From Streptomyces polyasparticus (GTDB lineage Bacteria; Actinomycetota; Actinomycetes; Streptomycetales; Streptomycetaceae): a stretch of 64,000 bases of DNA. Positions 25,890 to 34,319 of the stretch are shown in pieces; position 1 is the first letter of the stretch; every line of letters begins with the position of its first letter. Both the position numbers and the translations under genes were made by a program. The stretch spans positions 620,001 through 684,000 of the forward strand of contig NZ_JACTVJ010000004.1 of NCBI RefSeq assembly GCF_014493765.1, in the 5' to 3' direction. The notes under the pieces are model-generated. The model worked only from the letters and a program-made list of their open reading frames with translations, was not told the origin of the DNA and ran no database searches.

Positions 25890-26330
25890 ATGTCTACGTC
25901 TCCGCTCGATGACGCCTCCGAGGAGCTGCTCGCCCTCGCCTTCGCCGCCATCGACCACGCCGTCGAATCCCTGCAGGCCACCAAGGGGCAGGGACTGACG
26001 ACGTTCCTGCTCATGGAGTACGCGGACGGGCGGAAGCTGCAGCAGTGCCGCGCGGACACGTACGAGCGGGAGGCGGAGATCGCGCGGGAGCAGCTGCGGG
26101 CTGTCGGCGCGGACTGTCTGCGGTACGCGCTCGCGCACGACGGCTGGTTCACGGTGGAGCAGGAGCGGTCCGACGCCGTGATCGTGCAGGCCTGGGAGAA
26201 CGACGGGGAGCCCGGGATCCAGTTCGCCCAGCGCTATGCCACGCATCGGCGCAAGCTGCGGCTCGCGTGCGAGGCGGTGGGTCATCCCGCGTTCGCGGGC
26301 GAGGTGGAGGCGCTGGGCTCGGCGGGCTGA
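25890..26330 (+). CDS. Hypothetical soluble protein
   Basis: 146 residues, mostly helical at the N-terminus (EELLALAFAAIDHAVESLQATKG), then beta-rich (LTTFLLMEYADGRK, RYALAHDGWFTVEQERSDAVIVQAWE). It resembles small actinobacterial proteins of unknown function that bear an AIDH...LxxTxG..L.PF pattern. No membrane segments or cysteines for metal binding are obvious. It is separated by a terminator from the MFS gene and by ~110 bases from the HEAT-repeat gene, so it is probably independent. Confidence 0.7.
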   Translation: MSTSPLDDASEELLALAFAAIDHAVESLQATKGQGLTTFLLMEYADGRKLQQCRADTYEREAEIAREQLRAVGADCLRYALAHDGWFTVEQERSDAVIVQAWENDGEPGIQFAQRYATHRRKLRLACEAVGHPAFAGEVEALGSAG

Positions 26331-26441
26331 GGCCGAAGGGGCGGCCCGTCCGCCGCGGGCGTGGGGAAATGCGTGTGACCTGTGAGCTTGTGCCCGCTTA
26401 GCATCGCCGGACAGGGAACGAGCGAGGCGGTGGGGTGCGCG

Positions 26442-27989
26442 ATGACGGATCTGGTGTGCGGCGCCCTGGACCGACAGCACGGCCTCCTGGAGGCGACCCG
26501 TTCGTGGTCGGCCGAGGACTGGCTGGCCTGGGACGACGAGGTGCGCGTCCTCGGGCGGTGGCACTCCCAGGCGCTGCCCTCGCGCAGGGAGCTGTTCGGG
26601 GGCTCCGCGCTCGGCGAGACCGAGCGGCTGGCCGTCGCACTGTGCCACCCCGACGGACGGGTGCGCGAGCGTGCGCTCGGTGAGGTCACGACCGACAGCG
26701 GGCTCACGCCCCTCGTCGCCGTACGGAGCACCGACTGGGCCGGCCCCGTACGAGATCGGGCGCGTGCCCTGCTGCGGGATCTGCTGACCGCGGCCGAAGC
26801 CGTCCGGTACGCCGGTCTGCTGGTGCGGCTCGGGGAGCGTGCGCGTGGGGAGTTCGGGGCCGGGCTGCTGCGGGAGCTCATCGGCCCCGATTCGGTACGG
26901 CCGCTGCTCCACGACCCCGACCGCCAAGTGCGGCGCCACGCCCACCGGCTCGCCGTGGACCGACGGTGGCTCGACGCGCGTGCGTCGGCGAGGAGAGCGG
27001 CCGAGGATCCCGATGCCGTCGTGCAGCAGTTGTGCGCCGACGCCGCACTCCGCGACGTGACGGAGGAGGACGCCGATGAGGTGTTGCACGCCCTGCTGGG
27101 CGCACGCAGTGCACGGGCGCGTTCCGCGGGGGTCACCGCGCTGCGGCGGCTCGGGCGGGGCGAGCGTGCCTGGGACTTCCTGGTCGACCGGAACGCTCTG
27201 GTGCGGGCGTGCGCGCGGTATGTCGTACGGCAGGACGGTGGCGATCCGCGGGAGTTCTACGCGGAGTTGTGCGCCGACCCGCTGTCCCTCGAAGTGCCGC
27301 CCGGCGCGGTGATCGGTCTCGCCGAATGCGGGGACCGTGCCGATGCCGGGGTGCTCTGGGCGTGCACCGGACACGAGTGGGACGCCGTGCGCGCCTCCGC
27401 CGTGGCCGGGCTGCGCGCGCTGGATCTGGCACTCCCGGACCGGCTCCTTCCGCTGCTCGACGACGAGTCGCCCAAGGTCGTACGGGAGGTCGTCGCCGCG
27501 CTGTTGCCGGATGCCGCGCGGTTGCCGGGCGCATGGCTGGCGGAGCGGCTCGCACCCGGACGCGAGCGGCATACGCGGGTCGCCGCGTTCCGGCTGCTCT
27601 CGGCGAGGGGCGGTGTGCCTCAACTGCGGGTCTGTGTATCCCTGTTGGAGAACGAGGACGAGGACGAGCGGCTGCGGCGCTGGGCCGAACAGTCCGTGCA
27701 GCGCTGGCAGCCCGGCCGTGAAGTGCCGCGTGGCGATGCGGAGGTGGCGGCGCTGCTCACTCGCAGCGCGCATCTGTTCAGCGGGGACGCGCTGCGGGAG
27801 AGGCGGCGGGCGGCCGGGGTCCCGGTGGAGAGCCGGGACAAGGGGCAGGAGAGCCAGGAGAAGGGGCAGGAGAGGCAGACGGAGGGGCGGGCAGAGGGCC
27901 AGGTGGAGGGGCAGCTCGAGAAGCGGGCGAGAACCTGGGGCCTCCGGATGGGTCAGGGCATGCGGAGGCTGCGGCGCTCAAGAGGCTGA
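26442..27989 (+). CDS. HEAT-repeat protein
   Basis: 515 residues made almost entirely of helical HEAT/PBS-lyase-like repeats, for example PDRQVRRHAHRLAVDRR, SARARSAGVTALRRLGRGE and DAVRASAVAGLRAL. Start ATG 26442 is preferred over 26382 since the upstream residues look non-coding. Such proteins are scaffolds for protein-protein contacts; no catalytic domain is visible. The last ~70 residues are low complexity (Glu/Gln/Lys/Gly repeats such as KGQESQEKGQERQTEG), then basic. A degenerate tandem array begins at the stop codon. Confidence 0.82.
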   Translation: MTDLVCGALDRQHGLLEATRSWSAEDWLAWDDEVRVLGRWHSQALPSRRELFGGSALGETERLAVALCHPDGRVRERALGEVTTDSGLTPLVAVRSTDWAGPVRDRARALLRDLLTAAEAVRYAGLLVRLGERARGEFGAGLLRELIGPDSVRPLLHDPDRQVRRHAHRLAVDRRWLDARASARRAAEDPDAVVQQLCADAALRDVTEEDADEVLHALLGARSARARSAGVTALRRLGRGERAWDFLVDRNALVRACARYVVRQDGGDPREFYAELCADPLSLEVPPGAVIGLAECGDRADAGVLWACTGHEWDAVRASAVAGLRALDLALPDRLLPLLDDESPKVVREVVAALLPDAARLPGAWLAERLAPGRERHTRVAAFRLLSARGGVPQLRVCVSLLENEDEDERLRRWAEQSVQRWQPGREVPRGDAEVAALLTRSAHLFSGDALRERRRAAGVPVESRDKGQESQEKGQERQTEGRAEGQVEGQLEKRARTWGLRMGQGMRRLRRSRG

Positions 27990-28130
27990 AGGGCCAAAGC
28001 GGCTGAGGGGCCAAAGGGGTTGAGGCGCCCAAGAGGCTGAAGGGCCAAAGGGATTGAGGGACCCGAAGGGGGTGAGGCGCGAAAGAGGGCCGAGGCGCCG
28101 CAGAGGTTGAGGTCCCAACAGGCCGAGGGC
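27989..28130 (+). repeat. Degenerate 17-20 bp tandem array after the HEAT gene
   Basis: About eight units of the type GGGCCAAAGGGGTTGAG fill the gap between the HEAT gene and the convergent asparaginase. Unit length varies (17-20 bases) and later copies drift (GCGCCGCAGAGGTTGAG). There is no dyad symmetry. Confidence 0.75.
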
Positions 28131-28131
28131 C

Positions 28132-29184
28132 TCACCCCCGCCGGCCGAACTCCTCCCTGATGCGCTGCACATCCGCGCCGCCCGAGAGCAGGACCCGCAG
28201 CAGCACCCGCGCCTTGTACGGGTCGAGCAGGCCGCCGTTGATCAGGCCCCGGCCCAGGAGGTCGGTCTCCGAGCCGGGTGCGCCGTACGTGGAGGTCAGG
28301 ACCGAGCCCGCACCCGTACGGGAGGTCAGGACCACCGGCATGCGGATCGCCAACTCGCCCAGCACAGGGGCAAGTTCGGCGGCGACGTGGCCGACTCCGC
28401 AGGCCGCCACGACCAGGCCCTGGTGCGTACGCGCAAGCCCTGGCAGGAAGGCCGCGGCGTCGTCGTCCAGCGTGACCGTGTGCAGGGCGACCCGGGGTGC
28501 GCCGGGGGCGCCGGGCTGGGCGACCTGGGGTGCGCCGGCGGCCCCGGGCTGGGCGGCCCGGGGCGCGTCGGGGACCGTGGGCAGCGCCGGGAGGCGGGGC
28601 GGGCGGGTCAGGACGCGGACGCGGCCCTCGATGACATGGCCGAGCGGGCCGGTGTCCGGGGAGGCGAACGCCGCCGTGCTCGTGGCGTGGGTCTTGCGGA
28701 CCCGGCGCGCCGCGTGGATCTCGTCACCAAGGACGAGCAGCGCGCCCAGATCCCTCGCCTCGGGCGCCGTCGCGACCCGTACCGCCGCGAGCAGGTTCGC
28801 CGGACCGTCCGCGCCCGCGAGGGTCGGATTGCGCATCGCGCCGGTCAGGACGAGGGGCTCCTCGTGGGGCCAGATCAGGTCGAGGAGGTACGCGGTCTCC
28901 TCCAGCGTGTCCGTGCCCTGGGTGATCACCACGCCCGCCGCGCCCGCCTTCACCGCACGGGAGGCCGCCTCCGCCACCTCGTACAGCTGGGAGAACGTCA
29001 GGTTCGCGCTGGGCACCGCGAGGGCGTCGCGGACGTCGAGGGCGAAGCCGGCCAATGCCGGTACGGCGGCGGCCAGTTCGGCGCCGGACAGGCGCGGGAC
29101 CACCCCGCCGGACGGGCGGCCGGCCATGGCGATGGTGCCGCCCAGCGTGAAGAGCGTAACCGTCCCGGTGGACACCGTGCTCAC
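28132..29184 (-). CDS. L-asparaginase
   Basis: 350 residues from GTG at 29184, which overlaps the upstream stop (GTGA), indicating coupling. It hydrolyses asparagine to aspartate and ammonia. Both threonine motifs are present: TLGGTIAM (~10-17) and GVVITQGTDTLEETAY (~77-92). A conserved active-site-closing region reads VLTGAMRNP. It has no signal peptide, so it is cytosolic. Residues ~205-235 form an Ala/Pro/Gly-rich insert encoded by a 33-bp repeat that is unlikely to be part of the fold. It lies on the same strand as the DUF4180 gene upstream. Confidence 0.93.
   Translation of the reverse strand: MSTVSTGTVTLFTLGGTIAMAGRPSGGVVPRLSGAELAAAVPALAGFALDVRDALAVPSANLTFSQLYEVAEAASRAVKAGAAGVVITQGTDTLEETAYLLDLIWPHEEPLVLTGAMRNPTLAGADGPANLLAAVRVATAPEARDLGALLVLGDEIHAARRVRKTHATSTAAFASPDTGPLGHVIEGRVRVLTRPPRLPALPTVPDAPRAAQPGAAGAPQVAQPGAPGAPRVALHTVTLDDDAAAFLPGLARTHQGLVVAACGVGHVAAELAPVLGELAIRMPVVLTSRTGAGSVLTSTYGAPGSETDLLGRGLINGGLLDPYKARVLLRVLLSGGADVQRIREEFGRRG
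28488..28570 (-). repeat. In-frame 33-bp tandem repeat inside the asparaginase gene
   Basis: Units 28488-28520 and 28521-28553, plus a partial third, begin CGACCCGGGGTGCGCC or a variant. They encode an 11-residue repeat of the type QVAQPGAPGAP on the minus strand. It inserts a flexible Pro/Ala linker in the middle of the enzyme. Confidence 0.85.
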
Positions 29185-29627
29185 TTGAGGCGCTCCCCGA
29201 GTTCGGCGAGATCGGCGACGAACCACGTCTGCGTGCCGCGATTGCACTCCCGTACGAAATCGCGCAGCGCCGTACTCGCCTCGATGTGTTCCGAGATGTC
29301 GCCGACCACCGCGAGCCCGACCCCGTACTGGACGAACTTCTGGATGACATCGCCCGCGAGCCGCGTCCGCAGCACGAAGAACTCGGGGGCGAAACGCTCG
29401 ACGGGCACCGCGGCCCAGCGCGCGCCCTGGTAGCCCGCGTCGCCGATGAGGTCGAGCGCGTCCTGCTCGCGGGCGACGGGCTCGCCGTCCGCGGGGAACA
29501 CCATCACGGGCACGTCATGGACCAGCCGTACGCCGCCGCTCGCCTCGACATTCCCGTCACCGCTCGCCTCGATACCCGCCTCGCCGCTCACGTCGTCGGT
29601 CGCGCCACCGCTCACGTCATCGCTCAT
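29181..29627 (-). CDS. DUF4180 domain protein
   Basis: 148 residues from ATG at 29627. The DUF4180 core is recognisable: EQDALDLIGDAGYQGARWAA, APEFFVLRTRLAGDVIQKFV and LRDFVRECNRGTQTWFV. The family is widespread, small, soluble and without an assigned activity. The first ~30 residues are a low-complexity SGGATDDVSGEAG-type extension. Its stop codon overlaps the asparaginase start by 4 bases, so the two are co-translated. Confidence 0.88.
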   Translation of the reverse strand: MSDDVSGGATDDVSGEAGIEASGDGNVEASGGVRLVHDVPVMVFPADGEPVAREQDALDLIGDAGYQGARWAAVPVERFAPEFFVLRTRLAGDVIQKFVQYGVGLAVVGDISEHIEASTALRDFVRECNRGTQTWFVADLAELGERLK

Positions 29628-29663
29628 GGTCGCCGAGGCTATCCCTCCGCCGGCCGGCCGCCG

Positions 29664-30632
29664 TCACCCGCCCGTCGTCACCGTCCGTTCCTCCGAGAAC
29701 GCGCCCCAATTGCCGTCCGGCAGCTTCGCCCTGATCTTCACGCGGTGCGTCTGCCCCTCCTCGCGCGTGATGAAGAAGCTGTGCTTCGCGCGTCCCGCCG
29801 GCGCCGCCGCGCCCCACTGCAGCGTGGTCGCCTGGCGGCCGTTGAGATGGATCTCGTACTCGGCGATGTCTCCGCCGGTCCTCGGCGCGTCCCAGGACAG
29901 ATCCAGGTAGTACGCATCGTCGTCCTTGCGCGTCTCCACCTTGAAGCCCCCGGGCGCGGTCTCCTCGGAACCGCCGCTGCCGGCAGCGGTCTTCAGGCTC
30001 GCGGAGCCGCTGTCGGGCGAGGAGTTGTCGGCGGCGTCGCGGGCCCGGACCGTGAAGGTGTAGTCCGTGCCGGGCCGAAGTCCCGTCACCAGCGCGGTGG
30101 TCGTGCGGCCGTCCACGCTGTGGATCCGCGATCCGCGCTGGTAGATGTCGTACGAGGTGACGGCCTGGTCGTCCTTCGCCGCGGCCCACGACAGCGTGGC
30201 GGCCCGCGCACCCGATGCCTTGGCCACGAGTTTCGCGGGCGCGGTGGGCGGTTCGGTGTCCCGCGGTGCCGGGGGCCGCATGGTGACGGAGACCTTGGCA
30301 CTGTGCGGCGAAGTGTTCCCGGCGGCGTCCAGGGCGCGGACCGTGAAGGTGTACGTCTGCTGCGGCGTCAGGCCGGTCAGGTCGACCATGTACGTGGCGG
30401 CCGGCAGCGTCTTGATCCGCTTGCCGCCACGGAAGAGCTCATAGCGGGTGACCGCCGTGTCGTCGGTCGACTTGTTCCACATCACGTGGACCGAAGTGGC
30501 GCTGCCCGCATGGACGGTGAGGCCGCGCGGGGCGGTCGGGGGCCGGTCGTCACGCGCCTCGGCCTCTCCCCCGCAGCCGGCGAGGAGAAGCAAGGCGGCG
30601 GCCGTCAGCACTGCTGTGGGGGTGCGGTGCAC
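29664..30632 (-). CDS. Fibronectin type III lipoprotein
   Basis: 322 residues from GTG at 30632 with GGAAGG upstream. The signal peptide ends in lipobox LLLAGC (~16-21), so the protein is likely lipid-anchored outside. Two clear FN3 domains follow (PPTAPRGLTVHAGSATSVHV...YTFTVRALDAAGN at ~33-120, and PPTAPAKLVAKASG...YTFTVRARDAADN at ~130-215). A third, weaker beta domain (VETRKDDDAYYLDLSWD...HRVKIRAKL) ends the protein. FN3 modules usually mediate binding to polysaccharides or proteins; no enzyme domain is present. Confidence 0.9.
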   Translation of the reverse strand: MHRTPTAVLTAAALLLLAGCGGEAEARDDRPPTAPRGLTVHAGSATSVHVMWNKSTDDTAVTRYELFRGGKRIKTLPAATYMVDLTGLTPQQTYTFTVRALDAAGNTSPHSAKVSVTMRPPAPRDTEPPTAPAKLVAKASGARAATLSWAAAKDDQAVTSYDIYQRGSRIHSVDGRTTTALVTGLRPGTDYTFTVRARDAADNSSPDSGSASLKTAAGSGGSEETAPGGFKVETRKDDDAYYLDLSWDAPRTGGDIAEYEIHLNGRQATTLQWGAAAPAGRAKHSFFITREEGQTHRVKIRAKLPDGNWGAFSEERTVTTGG

Positions 30633-30851
30633 GAGGTGCCTTCCGTCTGGCCTGCAGAATCCTGAAGCGACCGGTCCGGACAGCGACCGGCCGGGGACAG
30701 CGATTGGTCTGGACAACGTGATGACAACGTTGTGGCACAGATGACGGGTGCACTTCAAGAGGGCCGACGGCGACGGGTACGCACAACTGCCGGGCGGACC
30801 GAGGGAGTTCGGCCCGTCCGGCGGTCGGCTTCATACACGGGCGGCGCGCGC

Positions 30852-31139
30852 TCAGCGGGTGTAGCGCATCAGGGCGCGCACCATGTGACAGGTGGTCTCG
30901 GACGGCGGGTGGATACCGACGAGGTCCGCGGTCGAACGGATCCGGCCGTTGCTGGCCTGCTCCGGGCGGTAGACGCCCGCATCCAGCAGGGCTATCGCGA
31001 GGCGCATGGCCTTGAGCCGGCGGTTGTGCGCGATGTACCACTCGCGCGGCCGGCCCGCGGGCAGCGGCTTCTTGGTGAACGGTACGTACGGAACATCGAT
31101 CGGCAGTGTCGCCTGAGCCTTGAGAGCGACAGGGACCAT
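30852..31139 (-). CDS. Small conserved hypothetical protein
   Basis: 95 residues from ATG at 31139, chosen for a strong GGAGG eight bases upstream. Basic and helical (PREWYIAHNRRLKAMRLAIALLDAGVYRPEQ), ending in ETTCHMVRALMRYTR. The strong ribosome site and coding bias support a real gene. It has no recognised domain. It shows no signal peptide or membrane helix. I cannot assign a role. Confidence 0.7.
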   Translation of the reverse strand: MVPVALKAQATLPIDVPYVPFTKKPLPAGRPREWYIAHNRRLKAMRLAIALLDAGVYRPEQASNGRIRSTADLVGIHPPSETTCHMVRALMRYTR

Positions 31140-31365
31140 AAGCAACCTCCAGGGGTGGTCGGGGAGTCCTGAGGCACCTATGGGCACCCCGCGACCCAAT
31201 CTCGAACACTGCTTCAATTCTAGCTCCCGGCACTGACAATCACCGAGTGCGAAGGGCCGCCAAATCGCCTGGTGGGACGGGGATTTCGGCACGCGGCACG
31301 CAGGAGCAGGGAGGGATGCGTGGGGCGCCGAATATTCGAACACGGATGGCCGCGGGGCCCGGCTC

Positions 31366-31450
31366 GACGGTCTGAGATGCGACGGTCTGAGATGCGACGT
31401 CGGAGACTCGGCGGCCCGAGATGCGACGACCTGAGATGCGACGGTCAGAG
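31366..31450 (+). repeat. 15-bp tandem array at the 3' end of the small secreted protein gene
   Basis: Units GACGGTCTGAGATGC at 31366 and 31381 are exact. Three more drifted copies follow to 31450, crossing the stop codon of the minus-strand gene at 31445. Confidence 0.75.
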
Positions 31451-31957
31451 ATTCGTCTTGGTGACCCGGCTGACGATGCAGTGCGCGTCGAGCGTGCGCA
31501 TGTCGTCGTCAGCGGTTGCGGCCGCTTCGGTGATCGTGCCGGACTGGGACTTGCCGGGCGCCAGGTTGGCGATGGACAGCGTCGGCAGGGTCAGCACCTG
31601 CTTGTCCGAGGTCCGCAGGACCGCGAAGGTGATCTCGTAGCCCGCCGCCTGATCGGTGTTCCCGTTCGTGACGCGATAGGTGAGGCGGGCCCGGCCCAGG
31701 TAGTCGGCTTCCGGAGTGAGTTCGCAGCCGTCCACCGTGACGTCCTGCTCGCCGTACGTGGTGGTACTGCTGGGCGAAGGCGTCGCCGGCGCCGAGCTGT
31801 CCACGTCCTGGCCGCCGCTGCCGCCACCCGACGAACCGTGGCTGGACCCTGCATGCGAGCTGTCGTCGTCGCACCCGCCTCCGCCACGGCGCGCTCCGGT
31901 CAGCGCGACGAAGACGATCACGAACACGGCTATCGCGCGTGCATGGCGCAGTTTCAT
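31445..31957 (-). CDS. Secreted or membrane-anchored hypothetical protein
   Basis: 170 residues. The N-terminal hydrophobic segment IAVFVIVFVALTGA (~9-22) acts as signal or anchor. It is followed by a Gly/Ser/His-rich linker (SSHAGSSHGSSGGGSGG) and an immunoglobulin-like domain (ELTPEADYLGRARLTYRVTN, YEITFAVLRTSDKQVLTLP). A Cys near the anchor is not in a normal lipobox. It resembles actinobacterial DUF4352-like envelope proteins. Start ATG 31957 has GGGGG upstream. Divergent from the ArsC-like gene. Confidence 0.75.
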   Translation of the reverse strand: MKLRHARAIAVFVIVFVALTGARRGGGGCDDDSSHAGSSHGSSGGGSGGQDVDSSAPATPSPSSTTTYGEQDVTVDGCELTPEADYLGRARLTYRVTNGNTDQAAGYEITFAVLRTSDKQVLTLPTLSIANLAPGKSQSGTITEAAATADDDMRTLDAHCIVSRVTKTNL

Positions 31958-32069
31958 CAGGGACCCCCGTCCGCGAACGGGCCGCCGGGCGGCCCGAGTT
32001 GGCTGGCCGCGACACCGTAGCAGCGGCGGTGCGCCGTCCGGCGCGCGTGGCGCCAGTACGCTTCCGTGC

Positions 32070-32441
32070 ATGGAGATCTGGATCAATCCGGCCTGTTCCA
32101 AGTGCCGCAGCGCGCTCACCGTGCTCGACGCCGAAGGGGCCGACTACACCGTGCGCCGCTATCTGGAGGACGTGCCCAGCGAGGCCGAGATCGGGGAGGT
32201 CCTGACGCGGCTCGGGCTCGAACCGTGGGACATCGCCCGCACCCAGGAGCCCGTCGCCAAGGAGCTGAACCTCAAGGACCGCAAGGCCTGGCCGCGCGAC
32301 GCGAGCGGGCGGGCGCGGTGGATCAAGGCCCTTGCCGAGCATCCGAAGCTGATCCAGCGGCCGATCATCACGGCGGACGACGGCAGCGCGGTGGTGGCGC
32401 GCTCGGAGGAGGCGGTACGGGAGGCCCTCGGGCGCTCCTGA
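32070..32441 (+). CDS. ArsC/Spx-family protein
   Basis: 123 residues with the thioredoxin-like ArsC fold. The N-terminus WINPACSKCRSALTVL holds a CxxC motif (C9, C12), and PIITADDGSAVVARSEEAV closes the domain. Members are glutaredoxin-type arsenate reductases or Spx/MgsR-like regulators. The canonical arsenate-reductase Cys plus downstream basic residues (RRYLED) are consistent with a reductase, but no ars genes are adjacent, so the physiological substrate is open. Confidence 0.85.
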   Translation: MEIWINPACSKCRSALTVLDAEGADYTVRRYLEDVPSEAEIGEVLTRLGLEPWDIARTQEPVAKELNLKDRKAWPRDASGRARWIKALAEHPKLIQRPIITADDGSAVVARSEEAVREALGRS

Positions 32442-32532
32442 GCCTGGGGCGCTCCTGAACCTCGCGGGCCCTGATCCTCCCAGGTCCTGAACCTCCCGGG
32501 CCCCGTCTCGTCCTTTCGGCCAGGGCCGCTGC

Positions 32533-32550
32533 CAGGGCAAATGGTCCCTG
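32533..32550. promoter_or_regulatory. Imperfect dyad upstream of the membrane protein gene
   Basis: CAGGGCAAATGGTCCCTG is an 18-base imperfect palindrome (5-bp perfect outer arms CAGGG/CCCTG) about 78 bases before the GTG start. It resembles the GGGAC...GTCCC type sites of DevR/DosR regulators, with a second GGGAACCGAAAGGCCCC stretch following. This is a weak match. Confidence 0.3.
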
Positions 32551-32627
32551 TGCGGGAACCGAAAGGCCCCTTCGGATCCGTAGCGTGGAGCGCTCCACCA
32601 GCCACCGGACCGGAGGGGAGCGCCGAG

Positions 32628-33098
32628 GTGAAGAGCTGGATGTTCGGTGGTGTCTACGGCACCGTCCTGGCGAGCGCGCTGCTCGCGGCCCTGCAGAGCG
32701 GCAGCTCGCCGTACACGCCGTACTCGGACGCGGCCTGGGTCATGGTCACCGCCGGCACGGCGGCCCTGGCCCACGGCTACGCGCACCACATGTCCACGCA
32801 CAGCGAGGGCAGCGGCAGCCACCGCTGGCGTCAACTGGCCCGCACGCTGGCCGACGAATGGCCGGTGGTCGTGGCCTGTCTGCCGACGGTCGCGCTGCTC
32901 GTCGCGGCCGGCGTCACGGGCTGGCCGGAGTCCACCGTCACGGCCGTCGGCCTGGCCCTCAACGCGGGACTGCTCTTCGCCTGGGGCACACTCGCGGCGG
33001 TACGCGTGGGCTACCGACGGCGCAGCGCCCTCGCCATCGGGGGCGCCGACGCGACGATAGGGCTGCTGATAGCCGGGGCCAACGCCCTGATCAAGTGA
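32628..33098 (+). CDS. Small integral membrane protein
   Basis: 156 residues from GTG with GGAGGGGAG upstream. Four hydrophobic helices: GGVYGTVLASALLAALQ, AAWVMVTAGTAALAHGYA, VVVACLPTVALLVAAGV and ALNAGLLFAWGTLAAVRVG, with a short C-terminal helix IGLLIAGANALI. A His-containing loop (HGYAHHMSTHSEGSGSHRW) lies between helices 2 and 3. It resembles small Streptomyces membrane proteins of unknown function. It is a stand-alone gene. Confidence 0.75.
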   Translation: MKSWMFGGVYGTVLASALLAALQSGSSPYTPYSDAAWVMVTAGTAALAHGYAHHMSTHSEGSGSHRWRQLARTLADEWPVVVACLPTVALLVAAGVTGWPESTVTAVGLALNAGLLFAWGTLAAVRVGYRRRSALAIGGADATIGLLIAGANALIK

Positions 33099-33209
33099 GG
33101 GAGCGAACCGGGACAACGCACTGACGAACGTGCGGGAGCGGCCCGGGCCGACCCGCCGGCCGAGCAAGCGGGCAGCCCGGGACGACGCACCGGCCGCACA
33201 AGGCGGCCG

Positions 33210-34130
33210 CTAGCGCAGCGAGGCCTCCGCCCGCGCCAGGATCTCCGTCACCTGCGCACCGAAGCGCACATCGCACGGATGCGGCTCGCCCGTGCGTACG
33301 GACTCCACCAGCGCGTCGATCGCGGTCCCGTACGAGGCGAGCGGACCGTCGCCCCAGATGTCCGGCAGCTCGGCGACGCCGTGCGCCCCGCGCAGCTCCG
33401 CGCTCACCACGCCCGCCTTCTCGGGGGCGGTGAGGCTGAGCGTGCTGGTGCTCGTGGTACCCGAGGCATGCCGCAGCACGAGGTGCACGGTGTCCAACTG
33501 GCCGCGCAGGCCGGTCACTTCGCTGACCTCGCCGAACACCGGAAGCAGCACGGACAGGGCGTGCGGGCCGACGTCCCACAGCGCGCCGCGATCACGGCGC
33601 CACGGCGAATCGGCGTACGTGCTCTTCGCGTCGGGGGCGTAGATGGACCCGATCCAGTCGGCCCGGCCCGTGTACCAGCCGTCCCGGCCCGCCTGTTCGT
33701 CGATCCACGGGGCGGCCGCGGCGGAGAACCGCAGCGTGAAGAAGACCACCGAGGCCACGTCGCGCGCGGCGTCCGCGAGTTCGCGGGCGCCTTCGACGGT
33801 GGTCGCCACGGGCTTGTCGAGCAGCAGGTGCCGCCCGGCGCGGGCGGCCCGCACGGCGAGCGGGGCCTGGATGTCCGGGGGCAGCGCGACCGCGATGGCG
33901 TCCACGTCGGCGATCAGAGCGTCCACATCGTCGTACGCCCGGGTGGAGAGCTCATCGGCGAGCTCGGCGGCGGCCTCGGGCCTGCGGCCCCAGACGCCGA
34001 CCAGTTCGGTGCCGGGATGCGCGACGAGTGCGGGGCCGTGGACGCGCTGGGCCCAGGGGCCGGTGCCGAGGAGGCCGAAGCGGAGGGGCCCGGCGGCGGG
34101 AGGTGTGCTCGCAGCAGAAGGGGAGGTCAT
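33210..34130 (-). CDS. Gfo/Idh/MocA family oxidoreductase
   Basis: 306 residues. The N-terminal Rossmann domain carries FGLLGTGPWAQRVHGPAL (~18-35) and the conserved LLDKPVATTVEGA (EKP-like motif, ~103), followed by the GFO C-terminal beta-sheet domain (DVGPHALSVLLPVFGEV). The family oxidises sugars, inositols or related alcohols with NAD(P). The substrate is not predictable. The first 15 residues are a flexible Ser/Ala/Pro stretch. It is divergent from the TROVE operon. Confidence 0.92.
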   Translation of the reverse strand: MTSPSAASTPPAAGPLRFGLLGTGPWAQRVHGPALVAHPGTELVGVWGRRPEAAAELADELSTRAYDDVDALIADVDAIAVALPPDIQAPLAVRAARAGRHLLLDKPVATTVEGARELADAARDVASVVFFTLRFSAAAAPWIDEQAGRDGWYTGRADWIGSIYAPDAKSTYADSPWRRDRGALWDVGPHALSVLLPVFGEVSEVTGLRGQLDTVHLVLRHASGTTSTSTLSLTAPEKAGVVSAELRGAHGVAELPDIWGDGPLASYGTAIDALVESVRTGEPHPCDVRFGAQVTEILARAEASLR

Positions 34131-34319
34131 GGAAAACCATGATGGGGCATGCGATCGACAGTGTTACGTTCGAGTGGCCGGCCGCGGGACTCAGGTGCGA
34201 CTTCCGTCTCTTGTCTCTGAAAACAATGCATTCGCCCCCACTGCCTTAAGGGCGTGGGAGGTGCCCCCGGTTCGTGCCCTCTCTTCCCCGGCCGGCGCTT
34301 CATGACTTACGGAGACCCG

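Noticed and set aside
30640-30850. N-terminal extension of the FN3 lipoprotein upstream of 30632
   Set aside because: The extra residues would hide the lipoprotein signal; GTG 30632 has a ribosome site and leads directly into the signal peptide.
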